Assembly: GCF_002813445.1 (NCBI RefSeq)
Contig: NZ_PHHD01000001.1
Span: forward strand, 62,001-126,000
DNA: 64,000 bases
Origin: Pseudomonas tolaasii NCPPB 2192
GTDB lineage: Bacteria > Pseudomonadota > Gammaproteobacteria > Pseudomonadales > Pseudomonadaceae
Direction: 5' to 3'
The notes beneath the pieces are model-generated. The model saw nothing but the letters and a program-made list of their open reading frames with translations. It made no database searches and was not told the origin of the DNA. This document shows, piece after piece, positions 17,456 through 26,223 of the stretch; position 1 is the first letter of the stretch, and each line of letters starts with the position of its first letter. A program made the translations under genes and the position numbers.

Positions 17456-18133
17456 TCAGAAATAACGCGTTGGGTCCGCAATTGCGGCGTTTTTGAAGCC
17501 TTCGGCTCGCAGCCTGCAGGCGTCACATTTCCCACACGCACGGCCGGAATCGTCTGCCTGATAGCAGGAAACTGTCAGCGCGTAGTCGACGCCAAGTCCT
17601 ACGCCAGTCTTCACGATATCCGCCTTGCTCATGTTCTGCAGCGGCGCCCTGATACGGAAGCCTTGCCCTTCCACACCGGCCTTGGTCGCCAGGTTGGCCA
17701 TGCGCTCGAAGGACGCGATGTACTCCGGGCGGCAGTCCGGGTAACCGTTGTAGTCCAGCGCATTGACGCCGATGAAGATATCGCGGGCGTTCAGCACTTC
17801 CGCCCAGCCGAGGGCCAGGGACAGAAACACAGTGTTGCGCGCCGGCACATACGTCAGCGGAATGCCTTCACTTGGCGCCTCGGGTACCTCAATGCTGCTG
17901 TCGGTCAGCGCCGAGCCGCCGATGCCATTGAGGTTGAGGCCGATCACCTTGTGCTCGACCACACCCAGGTCATGGGCGACCCGTGCGGCGGCAGCCAGCT
18001 CGGCACGGTGACGCTGGCCGTAATCAAAGCCCAGGGTGTAGCAGCTATAGCCTTCGGCACGAACCATGGCCACCAGGGTGGCGGAATCGAGGCCGCCGGA
18101 CAGCAGGATGACCGCTCGCTTCTGGTCAACCAT
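17456..18133 (-). CDS. queC: 7-cyano-7-deazaguanine synthase
   Basis: Converts 7-carboxy-7-deazaguanine to preQ0 with ATP and ammonia in queuosine biosynthesis. The 225 residues begin with the ATP-pyrophosphatase loop LLSGGLDSATL. The C-terminal zinc site is CYQADDSGRACGKCDACRLR. The start is directly behind the queE stop (one intervening base), so the two are co-transcribed and probably co-translated. The tRNA-Lys gene lies downstream. Confidence 0.97.
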   Translation of the reverse strand: MVDQKRAVILLSGGLDSATLVAMVRAEGYSCYTLGFDYGQRHRAELAAAARVAHDLGVVEHKVIGLNLNGIGGSALTDSSIEVPEAPSEGIPLTYVPARNTVFLSLALGWAEVLNARDIFIGVNALDYNGYPDCRPEYIASFERMANLATKAGVEGQGFRIRAPLQNMSKADIVKTGVGLGVDYALTVSCYQADDSGRACGKCDACRLRAEGFKNAAIADPTRYF

Positions 18134-18134
18134 G

Positions 18135-18782
18135 TCACCGCCCCGGCTCGTCGTTCCACAGGTATTTGTGCAGCTGCAACTGCAGGCGCACCGGCAGGTT
18201 GTCCGCCACTACCCAGTCAGCCAGTTCACGGGCGTTCAGGTCATGGTGGCTGGGCGAGAACAGTACCTCGCCTGCGCGACGGTCGAGGCCGTACTGGATC
18301 AGCTTGGAAGCCGCCCAGTCGTAGTCGTCACGGGAACAGATCACGAACTTGACCTGATCATTGGCCGTCAACAGGTCCATGTTGTCGTACAGGTTGCGAT
18401 GCGCCTCTTTGGAACCTGGCGTCTTGAGGTCGACCACGCGGCTTACTCGCGGGTCTACCGCCGAGATGTCCAGGGCGCCGCTGGTTTCCAGGGAGACTTC
18501 GTAACCGGCGTCACACAGCTGCTTGAGCAACGGGATGGCGTTGGGCTGGGCCAGAGGCTCGCCACCGGTCACACAGACGTAGCGCGGCTTGAAGCCAGCA
18601 ACCTGCTCAAGGATGTCGTCGAGGGTGCGCACGGTGCCGCCACTGAAGGCGTAGGCGCTGTCGCAGTATTGGCAGCGCAACGGGCAGCCGGTCAACCGCA
18701 CAAATACAGTGGGCAGGCCAGCCGTTCGCGTTTCACCCTGCAACGAGTAAAAAACTTCGGTAATACGTAATGTGTCTTGCAT
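18135..18782 (-). CDS. queE: 7-carboxy-7-deazaguanine synthase, radical SAM
   Basis: Radical-SAM enzyme that contracts carboxytetrahydropterin to 7-carboxy-7-deazaguanine. The Cys motif CPLRCQYC (C-x3-C-x2-C) sits near residue 32, after EVFYSLQGET, and is followed by DSAYAFSGG and the GGEPL motif. The ATG at 18782 gives 215 residues; a GTG three codons earlier (18791) is possible. First gene of queE-queC; queD and queF are not in the window. Confidence 0.96.
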   Translation of the reverse strand: MQDTLRITEVFYSLQGETRTAGLPTVFVRLTGCPLRCQYCDSAYAFSGGTVRTLDDILEQVAGFKPRYVCVTGGEPLAQPNAIPLLKQLCDAGYEVSLETSGALDISAVDPRVSRVVDLKTPGSKEAHRNLYDNMDLLTANDQVKFVICSRDDYDWAASKLIQYGLDRRAGEVLFSPSHHDLNARELADWVVADNLPVRLQLQLHKYLWNDEPGR

Positions 18783-18898
18783 AGTCGCCACGGGCGTAAC
18801 AGCTAAACAGGCTGTCCGCCTCCGTCAGGCACTTCAAGGGACCCCGCCAACGCGCAGGCCCCAAAAAGCGTGTTTCATAAAAGGGCGTGGATTCTAAC

Positions 18899-18926
18899 GA
18901 AAAAACCCGCGCCAGGCGCGGGTTTC
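18899..18926 (-). terminator. Terminator of the tol-pal operon
   Basis: AAACCCGCGCC (18903-18913) and GGCGCGGGTTT (18915-18925) form an 11-bp stem with a minimal centre, and on the minus strand the T-run corresponds to 18900-18905. It lies 22 bp after the cpoB stop. Confidence 0.9.
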
Positions 18927-18947
18927 TTCTAAACGGGCAAGCTGCGC

Positions 18948-19784
18948 TTACAAGCGCTGCAAGTCCCGCTGAGCCAACTGGGCAGCGGAGGTACCCGGAT
19001 ATTGGGCAACCACCTGCTGCAGAATGCCTTTGACCTTGTCGGTATGACCCAGGCGGCGCTCCACGTCAGCGAGTTTGTACAGCGAATCAGGTACTTTGGC
19101 GTGCTTTGGGTAAAGCTGGCTGACCTTGGCAAAAGCCTGGCCGGCACCTTGCAGATCGCCCTTGGCCAGGTTGACCTCACCCAGCCAGTACTGGGCATTG
19201 CCCGCGTATTGGCTGTTCGGGTACTTGCGCAGGAATGCGGTGAAGGCCTGGCTGGCCTTGTCGAAATCCTTGGCTTTGATCAGGTCGAAAGCTGCGTCGT
19301 AGTACAGCTTTTCCTTCGCCGGATCACCCGGTTCGCTGCTGGCGGCAGGGGCTTGGCTTGCGGCTGCAGCCCCCGCTGCTGCGCCACCGGCGGCGGCACT
19401 TGGCGCGCCACCGGCAGAAGAATTATCAGGAGTTGCGGCAGGTGTAACGCCGGCTCCAATGCGTCGATCAAGATCCTGGTAACGCTCCAGGCCTTCTTGC
19501 TTCAGCTGATTAACCTGGTTCTGCAAGATCTCAATGGTGCCTTGTTGCTGCGACAATTGATCCTGCATGCGTTGCAGCTGGTTGAACAGTTCGCCCTGTG
19601 CCGAGGGAGCGGACGTTGCCGCTCCCCCCGCATAGGCGCCGTTCGTGCCATAACCTGCCGGGGGATAGCTGCTCCCGCTATTGTTATAGCCAGAGTTGCT
19701 ATCTTCCACGGGAACCGCAGCCCACACCGCAAGCGGTGCGAGGCTGAGAGCCAATACAGTCAGAGCACGACGGCACGTTCGCAT
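18948..19784 (-). CDS. cpoB: Cell division coordinator CpoB (YbgF)
   Basis: Periplasmic protein that links Tol-Pal constriction to peptidoglycan synthesis. The 278 residues have a signal peptide ending at VWA (about residue 22), a low-complexity Gly/Ser/Ala segment, and a trimerising coiled coil (LFNQLQRMQDQLSQQQGTIEIL, about residues 66-110). An Ala-rich linker leads to three tetratricopeptide repeats (about residues 158-278: LYYDAAFDLIKAKDFDKA, AQYWLGEVNLAKGD, SLYKLADVERRLGH). Last gene of the tol operon, six bases after pal. Confidence 0.95.
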   Translation of the reverse strand: MRTCRRALTVLALSLAPLAVWAAVPVEDSNSGYNNSGSSYPPAGYGTNGAYAGGAATSAPSAQGELFNQLQRMQDQLSQQQGTIEILQNQVNQLKQEGLERYQDLDRRIGAGVTPAATPDNSSAGGAPSAAAGGAAAGAAAASQAPAASSEPGDPAKEKLYYDAAFDLIKAKDFDKASQAFTAFLRKYPNSQYAGNAQYWLGEVNLAKGDLQGAGQAFAKVSQLYPKHAKVPDSLYKLADVERRLGHTDKVKGILQQVVAQYPGTSAAQLAQRDLQRL

Positions 19785-19790
19785 GACGAA

Positions 19791-20291
19791 TTACTTACGC
19801 AGTTCGACGCGACGGTTTTGAGCCCAGGACTGCTCGTCGTGGCCAGTAGCAACTGGACGCTCTTTACCGTAGGAAACCAGTTCCAGTTGGCCTGGAGCAA
19901 CACCTTGCAGTACCAGGTAGCGTTGAACGGCTTTCGCACGACGCTCGCCCAGAGCCATGTTGTACTCGCGAGTACCACGTTCGTCAGTGTTACCTTCCAG
20001 AACAACGCGAGCGCCGTTAGCTTTCAGGTCCTTGGCGTGAACGTCCAGAGCGCGCATGGCTTCTGGCTTCAGGTCAGAACTGTCGTATTCGAAGTAGAAA
20101 GTGGTGATAGCGCGCAGAGCAGCTTCTTCGCTCAGGGAGCCGTCAACTGCACCAGTGTTAGCGCCGTAACCAGCGTTTGGATCAACAGCTGCGCCTTCAC
20201 CGGCATTGTCGCCGCCTTTAGACGAGCAACCAACGGCTACGGACAGAGCCAGAGCCAGAGCAGCAAACTTACCAAACTTCAGCATTTCCAT
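19791..20291 (-). CDS. pal: Peptidoglycan-associated lipoprotein (Pal/OprL)
   Basis: Outer-membrane lipoprotein that anchors the membrane to peptidoglycan and interacts with TolB. From the ATG at 20291 it has 166 residues with a lipobox-type AVGC, acylated cysteine near residue 22. The OmpA-like domain shows TFYFEYDSSDLKPEA, VVLEGNTDERGTREYNMALGERRA and a conserved C-terminal RRVELRK. An in-frame extension to 20327 is unlikely because it would disrupt the signal sequence. Confidence 0.97.
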   Translation of the reverse strand: MEMLKFGKFAALALALSVAVGCSSKGGDNAGEGAAVDPNAGYGANTGAVDGSLSEEAALRAITTFYFEYDSSDLKPEAMRALDVHAKDLKANGARVVLEGNTDERGTREYNMALGERRAKAVQRYLVLQGVAPGQLELVSYGKERPVATGHDEQSWAQNRRVELRK

Positions 20292-20346
20292 CGTGAAACT
20301 CCTAATGAACCCCAGTGTGTTAAGCAAATCTTTTTGTAGCGCCGCG

Positions 20347-21648
20347 TCAGTTCAGGTAAGGGGACCAGGACGGTTCTCTGACTTCGCCTTGTGCGGTAGG
20401 AAGCGGGAGCCTTACGCGTCCATTAATGGACACGAGCATCAAGACTCCCCGGCCCTGCTGGCGGGTGGCGTAGATTACCATGGTGCCGTTGGGCGCAACA
20501 GTAGCTGACTCATCAAGGTTAGTATCTGTGAGGATTTTTACCGTTCCACGCTGCAAATCCTGGGCCGCAACCCGGAAATTAGTGAAACCATCCTGACGGT
20601 GAATCATTACCAACGTCTTTTCATCAGCCGAAAGCTTGGGGTTGGCGTTGTAGTTACCGATAAAGGTCACGCGTTCCGCACCCCCACCGCCAACGCTCGT
20701 TTTATAGATTTGTGGCTTGCCGCCGCGGTCGGAGGTGAAATAGATGGTCGAGCCATCCTTACCCCAGAACGGTTCGGTATTGATGCCCGGGCCGCTGGTA
20801 ACGCGGGTGATCTGGCGCGAAGCCATGTTCATCACGTAGATATCCGGGTTGCCATCCTTGGACAGCACGAACGCCAGGCGCGAACCATCCGGCGACCAGG
20901 CTGGCGCGCCATTGAGGCCTTCAAAGTTGGTGATCTGCTCACGACGGCCAGTGTCGATGTGCTGAACGAAAATGCGCGGGCGCTTCTGTTCAAACGACAC
21001 ATAGGCAATACGCTTGCCGTCCGGCGCAAAGCGCGGCGACAGGATCGGCTCACGCGATTGCAGCAGGGTCACCGCACGCGCACCGTCGTAGTCCGAACGC
21101 TGCAGGGTGTAACGAGTGTTGTCTACGGAGAAACGCTCAGCCGTTACATACAGCAGGCGAGTCGAGAACGCACCCTTGATACCGGTGAGTTTTTCAAACG
21201 ACTGGTCCGAAATGTAGTGAGCCATGTCGCGCAGTTGCTCGGCGGTGCCCGAAACGCTGCCGGTCAGAACCTGCTGCTCGGTGGCCACGTTGAACAACGC
21301 GTACTGGATCTGCAGGCGACCACCGGCCGGCGTGATGCTGCCGACCATCAGGTACTGGGCGCCCACGGCCTTCCAGTCACGGAAGATGACTTCGCTGGCC
21401 TGGGTCGGCTGGCTGATCATGTTGCCTTTCGGAATCGGCGCGTAGTAACCGGAGTTGCGCAGGTCGTCGCTGACGATCTGGGCCATGTCGTCCGGCAGCA
21501 CGCTGCCGCCCTGCCAGCCAAACGGTACTACCGCGATCGGGGTGGCCCGATCACTACCGCTGGTGACCAGGATGTTCTTTTCATCCGCCGCCGCTATCCC
21601 TGCCATACAGCAAATAACGACAAGCATTCCTCGAAGAAGGTTTCTCAC
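20347..21648 (-). CDS. tolB: Tol-Pal system protein TolB
   Basis: Periplasmic beta-propeller protein that shuttles between Pal and TolA. The 433 residues have a signal peptide ending at AAA (about residue 21). An alpha/beta N-domain (VVPFGWQGG to about residue 160) is followed by propeller repeats visible as APDGKRIAYVSFE, SPDGSRLAFVLSK, GKDGSTIYFTSDRGG and SADEKTLVMIHR. It overlaps tolA by four bases at its start and precedes pal. Confidence 0.97.
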   Translation of the reverse strand: MRNLLRGMLVVICCMAGIAAADEKNILVTSGSDRATPIAVVPFGWQGGSVLPDDMAQIVSDDLRNSGYYAPIPKGNMISQPTQASEVIFRDWKAVGAQYLMVGSITPAGGRLQIQYALFNVATEQQVLTGSVSGTAEQLRDMAHYISDQSFEKLTGIKGAFSTRLLYVTAERFSVDNTRYTLQRSDYDGARAVTLLQSREPILSPRFAPDGKRIAYVSFEQKRPRIFVQHIDTGRREQITNFEGLNGAPAWSPDGSRLAFVLSKDGNPDIYVMNMASRQITRVTSGPGINTEPFWGKDGSTIYFTSDRGGKPQIYKTSVGGGGAERVTFIGNYNANPKLSADEKTLVMIHRQDGFTNFRVAAQDLQRGTVKILTDTNLDESATVAPNGTMVIYATRQQGRGVLMLVSINGRVRLPLPTAQGEVREPSWSPYLN

Positions 21649-22718
21649 AAGGCTAGATCCTCAGGTGTGAATGTCATCTTGAATGAACGATAGGGAGCGA
21701 AGTCGCTTGGTTTCATTCCCTGCATCTCGGTCAACCGGCCAATGTTCTTGACCGCGGCAACCGCCGAACTGTCGAACGAACCGTCACCACTGGACTTGGC
21801 CACGCTGACCGAAGTCACCGTACCGTCCGGCAACATGCCGATCTGCAGCACTACTGTCATGCCTTTACGCGCCGAAGGTGGACGTGTCCAACCCTCTGCT
21901 GCCCGCGCCCGAATCAGGTCGTCGAAACTGCCCGCGACTTCATCACCACGCTCATCGGCCAGGGCCTGCTGACGTTGAGGCGTGTCGGAAAGCAAGTCTG
22001 CCAGGGCCTGGGCCTTTTTCTCTTCGGCGGATTTGCGCGCTGCTTCCTGGGCCTTTTTCTTCTGGGCGTCGGCGGCAGCTTTCTTCTTCGCGTCATCGGC
22101 GATTTTTTTCTTCGCCTCGTCTGCTTCAGCTTTTTTCTTGGCGTCTTCGGCGGCTTTCTTCTTCGCGTCTTCGACTATCTTTTTCTTGGCTTCTTCAGCG
22201 GCCTTTTTCTTGGCCTCTTCTTCGGCAGCCTTTTTGGCTTCTTCTTCAGACTTCTTCTTGGCTATATCAGCCAATTGTTTCTCTTCGGCCTTTTTGGCTT
22301 CGGCAGCTTTCTCGGCTTTCTTGGCTTCATCCGCCTTTTTCGCCTCGTCAGCTTTCTTGGCCTCGTCAGCCTTTTTCGATTCCTCGGCCTTTTGAGCCGC
22401 CTCTTCTTTCTTTTGTTCCGCAGCAGCCTTCACCGCTTCCTGCTCGACCTTCTTCTGTTCCATCTGCTCGACTTCAGTCTGGCGCGCAGCCGACTTCTGG
22501 GCCTCACCCGCAATCTTCTGATTGGTCTGGGTAGTGGCCTGACTTTTCGATTTCAGCTGATACAGGGTCGCCTGCACGATCGGCTTGGCTGGCGGCAGCT
22601 CCGGCGTCATGGCAAAGCTGACGAACAGCATGCCAAACACCAGCACGTGCAGGGCAATTGCCCAGACGCTAGGCCAGAAGTAGCTTTCCGAGGCGGACGG
22701 CTCTCGCTGTTGCTGCAT
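21645..22718 (-). CDS. tolA: Tol-Pal system protein TolA
   Basis: Inner-membrane protein spanning the periplasm, energised by TolQR. The 357 residues have one N-terminal membrane segment (about residues 17-38). A long helical domain II of Lys/Ala/Glu repeats (KKADEAKKADEAKKA-like, about residues 70-255) follows, then a globular C-terminal domain that contacts TolB (VVLQIGMLPDGTVTSVSVAKSSGDGSFD, residues ~285-357). The repeats make low-complexity DNA rich in CTT/TTC on the plus strand. Its ATG overlaps the tolR stop (ATGA). Confidence 0.96.
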   Translation of the reverse strand: MQQQREPSASESYFWPSVWAIALHVLVFGMLFVSFAMTPELPPAKPIVQATLYQLKSKSQATTQTNQKIAGEAQKSAARQTEVEQMEQKKVEQEAVKAAAEQKKEEAAQKAEESKKADEAKKADEAKKADEAKKAEKAAEAKKAEEKQLADIAKKKSEEEAKKAAEEEAKKKAAEEAKKKIVEDAKKKAAEDAKKKAEADEAKKKIADDAKKKAAADAQKKKAQEAARKSAEEKKAQALADLLSDTPQRQQALADERGDEVAGSFDDLIRARAAEGWTRPPSARKGMTVVLQIGMLPDGTVTSVSVAKSSGDGSFDSSAVAAVKNIGRLTEMQGMKPSDFAPYRSFKMTFTPEDLAL

Positions 22719-23179
22719 CAGGGCGCCTCGGTAATCAAGCCAACGTTACCCACGCCGGCCTTCTGCAGCCCGCCCATGGCGCCCATGACGGAGCCGTAGT
22801 CGACCGCCTTGTCACCGCGGATGAAGACCTGGGTGTGCTTGCCGCCTTCGTTGCCGGAACGGATGATCTTGGTCACCGCATCGGTCATGGCCGGCAGGGT
22901 CAACGCCTTGTCCTGTTGCTTCTGAGTGTCGACTTCGCTGCCAAGGTTCCAGTAATAGGTCTTGTCGGACTTGATCGAAATGGTCAGCACCTGGGTGTTG
23001 TTGTCCTGGGGCAAGGCTTCGCTGGAAACCTTGGGCAGGTCAACCTTCACACCCTGGTTGAGCATCGGCGCGGTCACCATGAAGATCACCAGCAGCACCA
23101 GCATCACGTCGATGTAAGGCACCACGTTCATCTCGGCGACCGGCTTGCGCTTGGTGCGTGCTCGAGTGATTAAAGCCAT
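22718..23179 (-). CDS. tolR: Tol-Pal system protein TolR
   Basis: ExbD/TolR-family subunit of the proton-driven motor. The 153 residues have a single membrane helix (about residues 20-40, IDVMLVLLVIFMVTAPM) with the essential aspartate in PYIDVMLVLLVIF. A periplasmic domain follows, with RGDKAVDYGSVMGAMGGLQKAG at its end. Start 14 bp after the tolQ stop. Confidence 0.96.
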   Translation of the reverse strand: MALITRARTKRKPVAEMNVVPYIDVMLVLLVIFMVTAPMLNQGVKVDLPKVSSEALPQDNNTQVLTISIKSDKTYYWNLGSEVDTQKQQDKALTLPAMTDAVTKIIRSGNEGGKHTQVFIRGDKAVDYGSVMGAMGGLQKAGVGNVGLITEAP

Positions 23180-23193
23180 CGGGAAATACCTGC

Positions 23194-23889
23194 TTATTCT
23201 TCGCTGGTGTGCACTTTACGGTGCAGGATCGCCTGGAATTCATCGGCGAAGGTGTAGTAACGGCCAATCAGGTTTTCGCCGCGCGCGGCAAAACGGTTGT
23301 AGGCGATTACTGCGGGAATGGCAGCGAACAGGCCGATCGCGGTGGCGATCAACGCTTCGGCGATGCCCGGGGCGACGGTGGCCAGGGTCGCTTGCTGCGC
23401 CTGGGCCAGGCCACGGAAGGAGTTCATGATCCCCCACACGGTACCGAACAGGCCGATGTACGGGCTCACGGAACCGACGGTGGCGAGGAACGGCAGGCTT
23501 TGCTCAAGCTTTTCTTCTTCGCGGGAGATGGCAACACGCATTGCACGGGCCACACCTTCCATAACCGCTTCCGGGTCAACGCCCGGTTGCTGGCGCAGAC
23601 GGGAGAACTCCTTGAAGCCGGCGCGGAAGATTTGCTCGACGCCCGAGTCCGGGTCCGGGTTGCTGCCGGCCTGGCGGTACAGCTTGGACAGGTCGATACC
23701 CGACCAGAAGCGCTCTTCAAAGCTCTCCAGGGCACGTCGACCGGCGCGCAGCAGGTTGCTGCGCTGGAAAATCATGACCCAAGAGGTAACCGATGCGGCT
23801 ACCAGGGTCAGCATGACCAGTTGAACCACAACACTGGCATTGCTGACCAGGCTCCACATGGAGGAATGGTCGACGACGGTAGGTTCCAC
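23194..23889 (-). CDS. tolQ: Tol-Pal system protein TolQ
   Basis: MotA/ExbB-type channel subunit that uses the proton gradient with TolR to drive TolA. The 231 residues have three membrane helices: about 17-37, and the pair about 135-160 and 170-195 containing VGSVSPYIGLFGTVWGIMNSF and TLATVAPGIAEALIATAIGLFAAIPAV. Part of ybgC-tolQRAB-pal-cpoB, one base after ybgC. Confidence 0.97.
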   Translation of the reverse strand: MEPTVVDHSSMWSLVSNASVVVQLVMLTLVAASVTSWVMIFQRSNLLRAGRRALESFEERFWSGIDLSKLYRQAGSNPDPDSGVEQIFRAGFKEFSRLRQQPGVDPEAVMEGVARAMRVAISREEEKLEQSLPFLATVGSVSPYIGLFGTVWGIMNSFRGLAQAQQATLATVAPGIAEALIATAIGLFAAIPAVIAYNRFAARGENLIGRYYTFADEFQAILHRKVHTSEE

Positions 23890-23890
23890 G

Positions 23891-24346
23891 CTAAATCTCC
23901 TGCTTTGATTGTTTACCCGCGCCGCTTACGTCGGCAAAGGCCGCACGTAAAGCTTCGGGAATGGCCCGGGGTTTCAAACTATGGGTGCGCACACAGGCCA
24001 CCAGGAACTGCCCCTCGCAGAGCAGCGTTGCATCCGTTGCCCGCCTGACCTGCTGCTTGAAACGCAGGCTGACACGGTTCAATTCGATTACTTCTGCGCT
24101 GACCAGCAATTCGTCGTCCAGCCGCGCCGGCGCGTGGTAGCGCGCCTCGCTGGAATGCACGACAAACAACAGGTCCTCCCCCGCAAGCTGGGACTGGGCA
24201 AAGCCCAGCTCCCGTAGCCGCTCGGTTCGAGCCCGCTCCATGAACTTGAGGTAGTTGACGTAATACACGATGCCGCCTGCATCGGTGTCCTCGTAATAAA
24301 CGCGACAGCGATGTGCGAACGACTGATCCCCGTTTTGCGCGCGCAT
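23891..24346 (-). CDS. ybgC: Tol-Pal-associated acyl-CoA thioesterase
   Basis: Hot-dog fold thioesterase of the 4-hydroxybenzoyl-CoA class, 151 residues. The active-site motif YEDTDAGGIVYYVNYLKFMERART near the N-terminus contains the catalytic aspartate in DTDAGG. It acts on short acyl-CoA or acyl-ACP and is always linked to tol-pal. It is the first gene of the operon; the promoter should lie in the 139 bp before it, downstream of ruvB. Confidence 0.95.
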   Translation of the reverse strand: MRAQNGDQSFAHRCRVYYEDTDAGGIVYYVNYLKFMERARTERLRELGFAQSQLAGEDLLFVVHSSEARYHAPARLDDELLVSAEVIELNRVSLRFKQQVRRATDATLLCEGQFLVACVRTHSLKPRAIPEALRAAFADVSGAGKQSKQEI

Positions 24347-24485
24347 ACTCTAGTGCTTACTCCTCAGGTTGCCAATCCGGCTGGGCAACTGTTTTTTCAT
24401 CCATCGAAACATTTGCAGTGACTGAATGACGACGCCAGCCACTAGGACAGCACAAACTTAAGATAAATCGACTGGCGTGACCTTT

Positions 24486-25544
24486 TTAATCGTCCACTGC
24501 ATCGAGGAATTCGTCTACCACGGGCATCTCGCCCAATCGTGACGGAATGTTTAACCCGAAGTGCAAATAGGCATGCCGCGTCACTACCCGCCCTCTCGGG
24601 GTACGCATGATGTAGCCCTGCTGGATCAGATACGGCTCCAGCACATCCTCAATGGTGTGGCGCTCTTCACTGATAGCTGCCGCCAGGCTGTCCACGCCCA
24701 CCGGGCCACCGTCAAACTTCTCGATCATGGTCAACAACAAGCGTCGGTCCTGGTGATCGAAGCCGTGTTCGTCCACATCCAGCAGGTTCAAGGCCAGATC
24801 CGCCACCGACTTGGTGATGTGCCCTTTGGCCCGCACTTCGGCAAAATCCCTCACGCGACGCAACAACCGGTTGGCAATTCGCGGCGTGCCACGGGCCCGG
24901 CGGGCGATTTCAAACGCGCCTTCAGGATCCAGCGGCAGGCCGAGAATGCTCGCCGAGCGGCTGACGATAGTCGCCAGATCCGCCGTGCTATAGAACTCTA
25001 GACGTTGAACAATGCCGAAACGGTCTCGCAACGGGTTGGTCAGCATGCCGGCGCGGGTCGTGGCGCCAACCAGGGTGAACGGTGGCAGGTCGAGCTTGAT
25101 CGAGCGCGCCGCCGGGCCTTCGCCAATCATGATGTCGAGCTGGAAGTCTTCCATGGCTGGGTACAGCACTTCTTCGACGATCGGCGACAACCGGTGAATC
25201 TCGTCAATAAACAGCACGTCGTGGGGCTCAAGATTGGTCAGCAACGCCGCCAGATCACCCGGACGCTCCAGCACCGGGCCGGAGGTGGACTTGATCGACA
25301 CGCCCATTTCCTGGGCGATGATGTTGGCCAGTGTGGTTTTCCCCAGCCCCGGCGGGCCGAAGATCAGCGTGTGGTCCAGGGACTCGCTGCGCCCGCGCGC
25401 AGCCTGGATGAACAACTCCATCTGTTCGCGCACGGTGGGCTGGCCAATGTATTCGGCCAGGCTCAGGGGGCGAATGGCGCGGTCCTGGATTTCTTCGCGG
25501 TCGCGCGGGCCGGTGGCCGCGATCAGACGATCAGCTTCAATCAC
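24486..25544 (-). CDS. ruvB: Holliday junction branch-migration ATPase RuvB
   Basis: Hexameric AAA+ motor that drives branch migration with RuvA. The 352 residues start with GTG. Walker A is GPPGLGKTTLA near residue 67, Walker B LFIDEIHRL, sensor 1 GATTRAGML, the arginine-finger region RDRFG, and a C-terminal winged helix ending YIMRTPRGRVVTRHAYLHFG. It follows ruvA without a gap (the stop touches the start codon). Confidence 0.98.
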   Translation of the reverse strand: MIEADRLIAATGPRDREEIQDRAIRPLSLAEYIGQPTVREQMELFIQAARGRSESLDHTLIFGPPGLGKTTLANIIAQEMGVSIKSTSGPVLERPGDLAALLTNLEPHDVLFIDEIHRLSPIVEEVLYPAMEDFQLDIMIGEGPAARSIKLDLPPFTLVGATTRAGMLTNPLRDRFGIVQRLEFYSTADLATIVSRSASILGLPLDPEGAFEIARRARGTPRIANRLLRRVRDFAEVRAKGHITKSVADLALNLLDVDEHGFDHQDRRLLLTMIEKFDGGPVGVDSLAAAISEERHTIEDVLEPYLIQQGYIMRTPRGRVVTRHAYLHFGLNIPSRLGEMPVVDEFLDAVDD

Positions 25545-26156
25545 TTAAATCATTCCCTTCAGGGCTCGGCGGATCATGTCTTCGCTGCTCAGGTTCTTGT
25601 CCTTGATGGCCGACACGGCCTTGCTGGCTTCCTGCGGCTTGTAGCCCAGGGAAATCAGCGCGCTGACCGCATCACTTTCGGCGCTGGCGACCTGCGCCGC
25701 CGGCATGTCCGGCTGGTTCGGCACCAGGGCAAACATGCTCGGCACCACCTCCCACGCCTTGAAACGATCCTTGAGTTCCACCAACAGGCGCTCGGCGGTT
25801 TTCTTGCCCACCCCCGGCACCTTGGTCAGTGCCGACGTGTCCTGGGCGGAGACCGCACGCACCAACTCGTCCACTTCCAGGCTCGACATCAATGCCAGTG
25901 CCAGCTTGGGCCCCACGCCATTGAGGCGGATCAGCTCGCGGAAAAAGTCCCGGTCACGCTTGCCAATGAAACCATAGAGCAATTGCGCATCTTCGCGCAC
26001 CACCAGATGGGTGTGCAGCGTCAGCGGCTCGCCGACCGACGGCAGGCGATACAGGGTGGTCATGGGCACTTCCAGCTCATACCCCAGCCCGTTTACATCG
26101 AGAATCAGGTGCGGCGGCTGTTTTTCAGCCAGGGTGCCGCGCAAGCGTCCAATCAC
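25545..26156 (-). CDS. ruvA: Holliday junction DNA-binding protein RuvA
   Basis: Tetramer that clasps four-way junctions and loads RuvB. The 203 residues have an OB-fold (MIGRLRGTLAEKQPPHLIL), two helix-hairpin-helix motifs (LIRLNGVGPKLALALM near residue 75 and LTKVPGVGKKTAERLLVEL near residue 111), and the flexible C-terminal domain that touches RuvB (DAVSALISLGYKPQEASKAV). Between ruvC and ruvB, all on the minus strand. Confidence 0.98.
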   Translation of the reverse strand: MIGRLRGTLAEKQPPHLILDVNGLGYELEVPMTTLYRLPSVGEPLTLHTHLVVREDAQLLYGFIGKRDRDFFRELIRLNGVGPKLALALMSSLEVDELVRAVSAQDTSALTKVPGVGKKTAERLLVELKDRFKAWEVVPSMFALVPNQPDMPAAQVASAESDAVSALISLGYKPQEASKAVSAIKDKNLSSEDMIRRALKGMI

Positions 26157-26223
26157 GGTTCGATCCTTAAAGCTTGGGGGTCAGATCAAGGCCTGACCGG
26201 AAATAACGATTGCGCTGATGCTA

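Noticed and set aside
21645..22718. Low-complexity CTT/TTC-rich DNA resembling a repeat array
   Set aside because: It is the coding sequence of the Lys/Ala/Glu helical domain of TolA read from the other strand, not a tandem repeat or CRISPR.
24368..24398. GTTGCC/GGCAAC hairpin followed by a T-run on the plus strand between ybgC and ruvB
   Set aside because: Both flanking genes are on the minus strand, so no plus-strand transcript is known to need it; the stem is short and near the ybgC ribosome site.
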